The notes: generated by a model from the sequence alone, not told the origin. A DNA stretch of 13,668 bases from Podila epigama (GCA_015679605.1 JAAAVE010000491.1:4441-18108); one strand, 5' to 3'. Shown: positions 1 through 8,231, numbered from the stretch's first letter. Program-made: numbers and translations.

Positions 1-37
1 GAATAGGTAGGTACAAGAGAAACAAGAGATAATGCTC

Positions 38-3000
38 TCAAGGAGATGGCGAAGTCGGAAGACTAACTGAAGCGGCAATCTTGACATCATTGTCGTCATT
101 GGTGCTTGCTATTATCATTTCCTCCATGGGCTTATGTAAAGCAGCCAAGTCGGTCTTCTTCTGCGCTGCTTCATCATTATGGTCAGAGTCTTTATCAATG
201 TTACCCTCTCGGACTGACGTTGCACTTGGCGGCGCCTGGTCTACCGCTTCAATATCTTGCGACGTCGTGATCTGCTCCTCCTGCTCGACCACCTCTCGTT
301 CCTCGTCGTTGTCAGCTAGAGAAACATAATCCTCCTCCTCCTCTTCTTCTTCTCCTTCCTCAACCTCTTCGCCCTCCTGTCTCATCTCACTGCCTTCTTC
401 TTGATCGTCACCTTCACCTTCGCCGTCTTCTTCATGTGCTACAGGCTCCCGCTCAGCTCCATTGATATCATCGTTTCTGTCATTATCTCGTCCATTGTCA
501 CCATAAGCCTCATCTTCAGAGGCCACCACCGGTCGTTTAGGCGCTGGCGGAACAAAAGTGCTCACTGCCTTCATAAAGTTGAGAAAGTCGCTCGAAGTCA
601 CCAATCCTTTCTTGGAACTGTTATTGCCACCGCCCGCCACTGGTGCAGCTGCTGTTACAGCATCTGTCTTGTCAGTTTGGTTCGTAGACGCCCATCCTCT
701 CTCTCCGCTCGACTTGGACAAAGGAGTGTTGGTGTTCTCCAATGTAGAATTCACTTCAGATGATTTTGTCGAAATGCCATTGGATGCTTCCCTCCATGCA
801 GCGGCGGCCATCTCCCGTTCAGGAGTGTTGTTGTTCGCAAGCCGTCGGTGTGCAGGTGCAGATGCTCTCATTGCACCTGTCGTGTACGTCGAGGGACCTA
901 TTGACCTTTCCCTACTAGAGTTCAACCTTGGCGATAACGGGTTGGTATCATTCGCTATCATGGATACGGTGGAAGGGGTTCGCCCACGCGGTTCGTGATG
1001 CAGCTGTTGCTGATGATAATCGCCCGTCGATCCAGAAGAACCCCATTGACTGTTGTTGTTGTTGTTCATAGGTGGAGATCGTATCTCGTTATTATAGCTT
1101 GATCCATTAGAATAGCCTCGCATCTCCCCAGAACTAAACCCGTCAGTGTTCATTCGGTTCCGGCTTTGATTGAATCGTTCCTCAGACGTCATATGTGTTT
1201 GGCGCGATGTTGTTGCCGCAGAACTAGTATTAGAGGAGCCCACTGGAGAATCCCATGAGGTTTTAGGAAGACGTGACTCTGCAGTCGTCGTCGTCGTCGC
1301 TCCATATGAAGAGCCCCAGTCCTGTGTCTTGACGCTGCCAGAACCCCAGACACTGTCGTTCATGCCAGTGACATTATGTGCTAGTTGAGGAGGTGCACCC
1401 CACCCATTTGAAACCACTTCCTCTTGACGGCTTCCGACAGGACTACCCCAGCTATTGGAGGTCTTGTTGACGCTCACAGGCTCATTCCATGGGTCATTTT
1501 CAGGCGCTGCTGTTACATCTGTTGGTCCTTTGAGAGCGCTATCCTTGGAGGAAGTCACCCAATCATGAGTGCTGTTGTTGGATGCTAATCCCTTCTCAGA
1601 TGACAGGTCAACACGCTCCACCTTCTTGGCCAAAGGCCCCCACGTGGATGGGAGTGGCTGAACCGGCGCCCTGGCCTTAACTGGCGCCTTGTTCCATGGC
1701 TGCGTGATAGTCATGGCCTTGGGTTTCGCTTCTTCAGGGAACCCCGCGACAAGACCGGTACTCCAATCAACCATCTCGCCAGCACTCTTATCCGAGCTTA
1801 AGTTGTTCCAACCGTCGGACACCGGCGGAGCCGTTGCTGAAGATGAAGATGAAGATGCAGATCCAGGTTTCGCCGCATTTGCTGCTGGACTCTCTACGGA
1901 TATTGATGAAGATGTTGCTACTGATCCTGCAACAGTGATTGGGCTGGACCATGGATCAACATCTTGTGATTTCGTGCTCATGTTGGCAGAGCGGTCGTTG
2001 GATGACTGGGTATGATTTCGGCTCGCCATAGAATCTTTCTGGCCAACAGGCTCGTCCCATTTGGAAGAAAATCCAGAGGACGATGATGAGATGGCAGCAC
2101 TGCTGTTGCTATTGCTGTTGCTGTTAATAGCAGACGTTCGACTCTGCTGCAACTTTTGGGCCGATGATTCATTTGCACGGTTTAGAGAATGTGATGTGTC
2201 GACAGAATTCGAGTTTCCTGATCGAGGAGAAGGAACTTGAGGAGTGTGCTCTGGGGCTCTGATAGTCCTTGATGAAGGTTGATCAGAATGCTGCTCGCCC
2301 ATGGCAGGTCGACGCGTTGTATTACCAGCAGCAGCAGCTCTGGGTCGTGAAGTATGGGTGGTGGCGACGTAAACTCCGTTGAACGTCGATTCAGGCGACA
2401 TGTCATCCTCGGTCGTCTGCGTGGCCATTTCACAAAAGGTCTTTGTCACAGTCACTGTGGTCTTTGTGCCTATTGTTTTCTATACCGATTATCAAGGCCG
2501 TTACAAAAAAAAAAAAAAAAAAAAAAAAATGATGGTAAGAAAAACACGGACAGCATCAAGGGAAACAAACGCGCAGTGAGAAAAAAAAAATAAAAAGGAC
2601 TGATAAAAAAAAAAAGACGTGCGATGACGTCCTGAAAACCTCACTCACATCAGCAAATCCTCGGTCTAGCTTTCTTTGATCTGGATGAAGCTTTTCTTGC
2701 ACACCATCAAAAAAGGCCGTGCGAGAACCGATGCCCATATATTCGCCACGGTTGGTATCACTATTGAATCCTTTGACACCACTACTGCTGCCGTTATAAG
2801 GCGATATGTTCTGTTGATGGTACGCCTTCAGAGTCTCTGAGGGGTTAGTGTTCGTCAGTGATTCGGACGAGGACCTGAAGGGGCCACGGGGTGCGTCGTT
2901 GGGGGCAAAAGTCTTGCCAAACGCAAAAGAGTTCTCACGATGACCTGCATTACTGTGTGGATGTGGTTGGTCCGAATGAGTGTGATAATCTTGACGGTGG

Positions 3001-3284
3001 TTGTTGCCATTGTTCAAAGAGTCATAATTCTGATTGAAGCCTCCACGCTGAGTAAAAGAATTGTTGATGTTACTGCTGCGGCCTTGGTTCTGGCTTTGAC
3101 TTTGACTTTGACTTGGGCTCTGTCCGCGAAATATTCTCATGTTGGCATGCTGGTTTTTGTTTGATGAAATGTCGTCCATGTCGCGTCCTCGGCCAAAATG
3201 GCTACTGTTCCAAAATGCTGATGAAGATAATTGGACGCCGCTTAACGTGCTGTTGTCCGGGCTACCGCCTTGGTCACTGCCCAT
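38..3284 (-). CDS. Large disordered GW/WG-rich protein, two exons (3284-2649 and 2479-38)
   Basis: I do not recognise an orthologue. The proposed protein is about 1025 residues: exon 1 gives 212 and exon 2 gives 813. Exon 1 is rich in Ser, Asn, Gln and His, with an SQSQSQSQ run. Exon 2 carries Ser and Asn tracts, then 16 tryptophans between about residues 353 and 808 (DNA 694-2059). Eight of them touch a glycine (DGWNN, STWGP, NSWGS, NGWGA, SVWGS, QDWGS, SQWGS, RGWAS). A short segment that could form a helix (SDFLNFMKAVSTF, near 555-595) follows. A strongly acidic Glu/Asp tail lies near 251-457. No folded domain is visible. The exons are joined because exon 1 ends at a GTGAGT donor in phase 0 and the exon 2 frame is closed by TAG at 2480-2482, exactly at a TATAG acceptor also in phase 0. 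The ATG at 3284 is the first in frame, but the frame stays open for about 50 bases upstream, so an earlier exon is possible. Many GW/WG repeats in a disordered chain recall Argonaute-hook proteins; that role is inference. Confidence 0.72.
2480..2648 (-). other. Phase-0 intron of the GW-rich gene, containing long T tracts
   Basis: The donor is GAT|GTGAGT, starting at 2648 on the minus strand. The proposed acceptor is CGGTATAG, ending at 2480. Length is 169 bases. On the transcribed strand it contains a T25 run and two further runs of about 10-11 T, so it is very rich in pyrimidine. A second in-frame AG ending at 2462 would shorten exon 2 by 18 bases, so the exact acceptor is not certain. Confidence 0.65.
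2505..2529. repeat. A25 homopolymer
   Basis: There are 25 consecutive A on the plus strand, followed by shorter A runs near 2581-2590 and 2606-2616. All lie in the intron of the GW-rich gene, where they read as T tracts in the pre-mRNA. Run lengths may be unstable or misassembled. Confidence 0.9.
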
Positions 3285-3473
3285 GATACGTCTTAAGGGA
3301 TCCTTGTGAGGGTGAATGAAATGAAACGAATGAAATGACAGTCAACTGAATCAAAGAATTTTTGTCTTTTAAAAAAAATTAAAGGGCGTTCACAAATAAA
3401 GCCACCTATCACCATATCAAACTACGAAGACGCGCACATGAACCCAGCACTGTACATGCTGACGGGCAATTGT
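3285..3473. other. Intergenic or 5' leader of the GW-rich gene
   Basis: This 189-base stretch holds a TTTTAAAAAAAATTAAA A/T block near 3367-3383 and ATTCATTTC-like repeats on the minus strand just upstream of the ATG at 3284. Reading upward in the ATG frame, codons stay open to a TGA near 3335. CTCACAAG just before the start could be a 3' splice site. No clear upstream exon was found. Confidence 0.4.
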
Positions 3474-4060
3474 CTAGGCAAGTCTTTGCTTTGCTTTTTT
3501 ATCAACTGTCCCGGTGGATTCAATATGTCTCCTTTTGGCTCCTGTCTCTATGGTGTCATTCCAGGGAAATGTTCCGTATGAACGCTTGGGCTCAAGATGC
3601 CGCGGGACGTTGTTGACTGGTTGTATGTAGCTTGTGGCGGCGACATTCATGTTACAGGCCGCCATAATGTCCCGTTGTCAAAAAACCTCTGGCAAGTCAT
3701 AAAGTAGATTGTACGCGTCTTCCTGCCCTCGATTCAGTGATAACAGTTGTTTGTAGGCCGCGAAACGGCCTTGCGTTTGTCTACAAGATCGAAACACTGG
3801 GTCGTTTGTTCTGATCACGCGCCTTCTGCCTTTCTCTCCGTCGCTTCCGTTTGCCAGATTTGCGCTTGGAGCGGCTCGTCCTCTTTTTCTCGTTATTTTC
3901 ATTGCTGGGGGGAACAAAGAAGGAGTTCACTGATGGAGCAATCTCTTGTGTCATCGTGGGAAATACGAGGATGGAGGTCATAAAGTCTATATCGACATAG
4001 CTGCTGTTGACCAGCGGGCTCTCAAGGTATTCCTTCACCTGTATGTGTGGATGCTTCAAA
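3474..4060 (-). CDS. Unresolved coding-like locus with two overlapping minus-strand frames
   Basis: I do not recognise a family. One frame runs from about 4060 to a TAG at 3781. It reads ...KEYLESPLVNSSYVDIDFM... and then a Lys/Arg-rich, nuclear-localisation-like stretch ending ...RPSVSIL. It has no early ATG. A second frame starts at ATG 3902 (MKITRKRGRAAPSANL...), ends in NLLYDLPEVF at a TGA (3678-3680), and then continues open after that single stop to a TAG at 3474 (MAACNMNVAATSYIQPV... to ...KKAKQRLA). A CAG|GTGAAG donor near 4048 pairs with a strong CCCCCCAG acceptor just before ATG 3902. Splicing them also keeps phase with an upstream open stretch (LKQEYKNKVKSFEAS). Possible explanations are a spliced small basic protein, alternative splicing between the frames, or a decaying gene. 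The strand and the presence of coding sequence seem likely; the exon model is not settled. Confidence 0.33.
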
Positions 4061-4397
4061 TGATTTGACTTTATTCTTGTATTCTTGCTTCAGTCTGGGG
4101 GTGAGATTTGTTGAAATAAGGCACCAAAGGAGTAAGAGCAGAAAGAATGGGAGGGTCGGGTATAGTGCACCTACGTAAGATGTATATGTATGGTGCGTAT
4201 GTTGTGAAGGTTGACTCAAAAAGAGCAAAGAAAAGGAAATATACAAAAGACACTTTCAAGAGTGCATACTCCAATGGGCCAATGGGGCATAATGAAAAAA
4301 AGAATTGACAATGGTCAACAAAACATAAGGGTGCGTTAAAAAGTTAAAAAGCACACTCACACCCAGAACACATCCATCCATTCTCGTCATCTTGGAC
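4061..4397. other. Intergenic region without a supported gene
   Basis: This lies between the CDC20 stop and the unresolved minus-strand locus and should hold the CDC20 3' UTR. Splice-like signals occur on the minus strand: GTAGGT near 4172 and a CTCACCCCCAG acceptor near 4095. The exons they would define do not join in phase with an ATG, so no coding exon is called. Short tandem GGCCAATGG-like copies lie near 4275-4290. Confidence 0.4.
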
Positions 4398-7272
4398 TTA
4401 GCGGAGGCGTGTCATGGAAGCAATCGTTCGTCCAGTACTACCCACTGGTCCTCCCATGCCTGGCGTGTTTTCATCGTCGTAATCGTCCCTGCCAAGACCC
4501 TTGGATGTACCTGCTGAGAAGGAACCTGACCGAGACAAGGTTCGTGCCATCTTTCCATTACCACCCTTGCTGTTCTTAGACCGCGGTTCAAATAGCTTCC
4601 AGAATTTTAGGTTCTCGTCGCTGGCGACAGTCGCCACGGATTGACCATCTGGACTGAGTGCCGTATGTAGAACACGCGATTCATGTGCTGGAATGTCGAT
4701 AATCTTGTTCAAGGAGGGGTATCCATACACAGAGATATTGTTATCCGGATAGCCATGCGACGACATGAACTCTTTGTACTCTTTTGACCAACGAATTGAC
4801 GTCACCTGGGAGCCAGTGAAAAGACTGTTGACACGGGCCCCTGTGGTAGTATTCCAGAAATGAATCTGTTTATCTGCAGTACCACCTCCCGACGCAAGCA
4901 AGTTGTTCTGCCAAGGACACCATGCAAGTGCCTACAAAAAGGTCGTCGTGAATGTACAAGTGAATATACTATTAGACACACTTGATGCACACGTTCGACA
5001 TGCGATTACCACACTGGTAGAACAATAAAAGGTCAAAAACAAAGAAAAGAAATTATTACAAGCAAGATAACGTTACCTTCACAGCAGCGGTATGGTTCGT
5101 CTTTGTAAACTTTGGTGCAGCTAAATTCCTGGCATCCCAAATGTTGACGAGGTTGTCGTTGCCACCACTGGCAAGCTGCTCTCCATCTGACCGCCAGGCT
5201 AATCCACACACCTCGTTCGTATGCTTTGAAAGTTCGGCCACCTTGTGGTTTTGGATGCGGACGTCATGGTTCCAGATACTGCCATCTCGGCAACCTGCGC
5301 TCAAGATGTGCTTGTCCCAGGCCAACACGCCGACACGGGCAAGACGTCCTCCCATCGACCGCACACGCGTCTTTGATTCAGCATCCCAGATCTGAGTATC
5401 ACCGTTGAAGGTACCCACGGCCAAGTGAGTACCATCGTAAGACCAAGACACGGATGTGATGGCATCCGTCACACCAGTCAAAGTTACCAGATTTTCAGCC
5501 TCTCCCGTTTCTGCATTCCAGATGAAGACAGACTTGTCGAGTCCGATAGCAATCACATTCATACAGGACCAGTCCAATAGATTGAGATAGTAATCGTCTA
5601 GCATGCCAGGAGCGTCCAGAACTCGTTCTGGGCTCGAGAGAATCGTGCGCTTCTGCAGCAAGTTTGTCATGGAGGTAGAGGATAAACTCCGATTGAAGCT
5701 TCCATGGCGACTGTACATCTTTCGTGCAGCGGTTGCTCCTCGATCGTCGAGACTAGGAGCCTCAGCATTGAAGCTCAAGATGCGGCTGCCTAAGGACAGA
5801 CCACAAGCCTCGGCTACTGCCAGAGTAGACTCGCTCTGATTACTTCCTAGAGCATTTGTTCCAGAGTTCTTGGCGAGGTCCAGCATGACATGAGCATCTG
5901 TGATAGTGGTTGCTGTCCTTGTTGGGATAAATCGATCACACTGTTTTCATTTTAAGGTAAAAAGCCATCGTGTGTGGATAGAGAGAAAGCAGATAAAATG
6001 AGAATAAAAGCCAAATGGCAGAAGAAGAAAAAAAGCCATGTTAAAATATGCTCCATCTGTTTTCTGTTATAATGGGTTTGCTGCGAGCGATGGGTATTTA
6101 CATCAATGGGTTTCTGTAAACAATGACAGTAAAAACAATAAGATATTTATACTTGCCTGAATAAACACCTTTTTGCCCTTTTTCGGCGAGGTTGATCCCG
6201 CCCCCGATGACACCTTCCAGTCATTCGAGACAATATCAAGCTTTGTACCAAGGTTGCCAGAGGAGACTGTCCGCGCCAGGCCGACAGAGTTTGTTGTTGG
6301 GGCTAGTGTTTTCGTCCGCGAAAAGTTTGTACTCATGGACCGACTAAAGATTTGTGGGTGTGACCGGCGAGGTGGAGACTTTGCTGAGGCCGTTGACGGT
6401 GAGGCCGTTGCTGTTGCTGCTGCTGTCGCTGCTGCTGTTGAGGGTGTTCTCGTGTTTGTCATTAATGAAGCGCTTAATGAGGCGGGTCCACCTTGAGACA
6501 AGGGAGTCATATCATTGCACCTCAACGATGAAGTTGAAGTTGGGGTTGCCGGGAACAGTCCAGCCATGGAGCTTGAGCGCTTGCCTAGGATACCGCCAGG
6601 TTGAGGCGAATCTGACATTTTGGCCTGTTGGAAAGGACTGTCGACTGAGTGTTTGGGTGTTTTGTTCAGGTTGCTGTTCAGGTTGCAGTTCAGGCTGTTG
6701 TTTAGATTGTTGTTGTCCTTGGTGCTTTCTTTCAGCGCAGCTGATGAAAAGACGGACAGGGCTGCAGGAGTGGACTTTGAGCTGGGGCTTGGAACGAGCT
6801 TTTGGGAAGACAGTGAAGCCGACGAAGAAGCTGAAGAAGACGAAGAAGAGGTGGAAAGCGAAAAAGACTTTGCGGAAGAGGCGAGTCTGGAACTGGCAGA
6901 AAACATATTCTTTTTCACTCCACTTCCCAAAAGTCCACCACCGCTTGCTCCTGTGGCACCATTCGTTGTCTTTACACCTTCCTTGAGGGATTGCAGTAGA
7001 TTGGCATAAGTTGGCTTGAATCTCTTTGTTAGATTAGGTGAGGACGACGCGGTGGCTGAAGAAGATGATGTGGAAGAGGCGAGTCGATTGGACGAGGTGG
7101 CTAGAATTGTTGACGACGCGGCTGAACCTGGCAAAGAGATGCGAGCCCTGTCGCCGCCACTGCCACCTGTTGTTGCTGTCGCAAGGAGACGGGATCGCCT
7201 AGGACTCTCCAGGTGTGAGCGTGGCATGGCAGGAGCAACATCTGTCCGTGTTTCTGGCGTGTTTAGCACCAT
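4398..7272 (-). CDS. CDC20: Cdc20 (Fizzy/Slp1 family), APC/C activator and WD40 protein, three exons
   Basis: Cdc20 recruits substrates such as securin and mitotic cyclins to the anaphase-promoting complex and is the target of the spindle checkpoint (family knowledge). The exons are 7272-6157, 5940-5077 and 4931-4398, all joined in phase 0, giving about 837 residues. Residues 1-372 are a Ser/Thr/Ala-rich tail with many SP/TP sites. The C-box DRFIPTR (374-380) sits at the start of exon 2. It is followed by SRILSF, a KMYSR segment where Mad2-binding motifs lie, ERVLDAP, and then DDYYLNLLDW (about 487-496), which opens seven WD40 blades ending near LKFWKLFEP. IWNHDVR and EVCGLAW/LASGGNDNLVNIW favour Cdc20 over Cdh1. 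The start is the first ATG in the frame. Oddities are a length of 837 against about 500 in animals, no KEN box seen in the tail, and a C-terminal Leu-Arg where the family usually ends Ile-Arg. It diverges from TFB5 across a shared upstream region. Confidence 0.95.
4932..5076 (-). other. CDC20 intron 2 (GT-AG, phase 0)
   Basis: The donor is GTGAAG|GTAACG after AAVK in blade 5. The acceptor is TTTTTGTAG|GCACTTGC, before ALAWCPWQNN. Length is 145 bases. Joining the exons restores the family's continuous AVKALAWCPWQ blade sequence, which fixes both boundaries. Confidence 0.93.
5941..6156 (-). other. CDC20 intron 1, probable GC-AG intron, phase 0
   Basis: The acceptor is AAAACAG|TGTGATCGA, which gives CDRFIPTR. 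The best-matching donor is TTTATTCAG|GCAAGT at 6156, agreeing with the donor consensus everywhere except C for T at position 2. A GT four bases further on (GCAA|GTATAA) gives an immediate stop. A GTGTTT twelve bases upstream is also phase 0 but fits the consensus poorly; using it would remove only VFIQ. Length is 216 bases. Confidence 0.75.
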
Positions 7273-7751
7273 GACAATTGAATGTACAGAGGTTGGGAAG
7301 AGGATGGATGAGGATCGGACAAAAAAAAAAAAACGCGGTATCGACAAGAAGTGGCTAGTTGATTATTATCTTTAGCATTGGCTTCGTGCGAAGTTGTGCG
7401 TGTCGCGTCGTTGTACCCTGGTTGAATCTGATTGTCGTGTCGGTGAATTGATGTGTTGTTGAGGAGAAAAGATAAAAAGACAAGGATTTTTTTTAACTGG
7501 AATGAAAAAGGTCGTCACGTCTCAAACGCCACGTGCTTGCATTCATTTTTCCATTCATTTCATTGCTCCTTCAAACATTCATTACATTCATTCATCCATT
7601 CATACACTCACTCATACACTCATTCATACATCTTTTCAAACATTGTATTCACTCATCCTCAATTATCAAAACGTTCATTCTCTTACGCTCCATCCTTTTA
7701 CTTTAACCAGTAACGATCATCCTTTAACCAACAATCAGACAGTAGCTCAAT
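7273..7751. promoter_or_regulatory. Shared divergent upstream region of CDC20 and TFB5
   Basis: The two start codons face away from each other with 479 bases between. The region therefore must contain both 5' leaders and both promoters, unless a distant leader exon exists. Visible elements are a 13-base A run near 7321-7333 just upstream of CDC20, a near-palindrome CTTCGTGCGAAG (7383-7394), a CACGTG E-box core (7530-7535), and CATT/CACT-rich repeats at 7541-7632. No TATA box was assigned. Factor binding at these sites is conjecture. Confidence 0.6.
7541..7632. repeat. Imperfect CATT / CATACACT-type simple repeat
   Basis: ATTCATT, CATCCATTCATACACT and CACTCATACACTCATTCATAC units repeat with variation through this stretch. 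It lies in the CDC20-TFB5 promoter region, 120-210 bases upstream of the TFB5 start. Confidence 0.8.
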
Positions 7752-8231
7752 ATGGTGAAAGCAGTGAAAGGTGGGGTTCTTATTAAAATTGAAACTCAAT
7801 TTCTTCACAAAAGGACAGACTTTAGCATGCTTTCATCTGTCTCTGGATACGTATACACAGCTCTAATATCTTTATCACCTTTAATAACATGGAACACATA
7901 AATATAGGAATTGTTATCGAATGGCAAGTTCACAGTGCATGCATGTCATATCCCTCAATGTTTAAATGGCGGAATTCCATTTTTTGCTCTTTTCAAAAAT
8001 AATGGTGGCGCTCATTTTTTTATTTTATTTTTTTGGTTTCTCTCACTTTGTCAAAATAGTGACACCTCAGTCAAGCAGATTATTCTTGGGTTGAATGAAA
8101 AGGCCCAGTTCATTATCGAGGACCTGGATGACACGCACGTCTTTGTGGATGCATCCTGTGTGGATCAGCTGCGAGAAGATATTGACCAGATTCTGAACGA
8201 GAATACATACAAGGTGGAAGAACCCAAATAG
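7752..8231 (+). CDS. TFB5: Tfb5 (TTDA/GTF2H5), small TFIIH core subunit, three exons
   Basis: Tfb5 stabilises TFIIH by pairing with the p52/Tfb2 subunit, and supports transcription initiation and nucleotide excision repair in the nucleus (family knowledge). The exons are 7752-7770 (19 bases), 7908-7923 (16 bases) and 8060-8231, giving 68 residues; the family is about 67-72. Exon 1 encodes MVKAVK plus one base. The microexon supplies G-IVIE plus two bases of Cys. Exon 3 starts with the last base of Cys, then DTSVKQIILGL, followed by the hallmark FIIEDLDDTHVFV. The joined N terminus matches the family pattern in which Met-Val and a Lys-Gly pair precede a hydrophobic triplet, then Glu-Cys-Asp. 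Every junction agrees in phase. Intron 1 is GT-AG (GTGGGG...ATATAG, 137 bases). Intron 2 is GC-AG (GCAAGT...AAATAG, 136 bases). An AATAAA lies at 8273-8278. The gene converges with the LRR gene, with 96 bases between stop codons. Confidence 0.92.
7908..7923 (+). other. 16-base microexon of TFB5
   Basis: GAATTGTTATCGAATG sits between ATATAG and GCAAGT. Joined to the G that ends exon 1 and the T that begins exon 3, it encodes Gly-Ile-Val-Ile-Glu-Cys. This is exactly the piece missing between MVKAVK and DTSVKQ. Without it the other two exons do not join in frame. Confidence 0.85.

Noticed and set aside
81-998. Several plus-strand open frames
   Set aside because: They are shadows of the Ser/Glu-rich GW protein on the other strand, with compositions dictated by it.
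4022-4274. Two minus-strand frames rich in Phe/Leu
   Set aside because: They start at TTG, have hydrophobic low-complexity composition, and cannot be joined in phase to the downstream locus.
6173-7009. Plus-strand open frames opposite CDC20 exon 1
   Set aside because: They are Leu-rich or Glu-rich mirror translations of the Ser tracts in Cdc20, with no independent signal.
7273-7347. N-terminal extension of Cdc20 upstream of ATG 7272
   Set aside because: The frame is open but contains no ATG; the longer start would be TTG, and the residues come from an A/T homopolymer.
7752-7900. TFB5 exon 1 reading straight through as MVKAVKGGVLIKIE...
   Set aside because: It resembles the family start, but there is no donor that links it to DTSVKQ in phase and the frame ends at TAA near 7898. 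The microexon solution fits family, phase and splice signals together.
7911-8231. One-exon 106-residue reading ending in the Tfb5 C terminus
   Set aside because: Its first half is translated intron (low-complexity Phe/Leu-rich) and starts at a non-ATG codon. Only the part from 8060 matches Tfb5.
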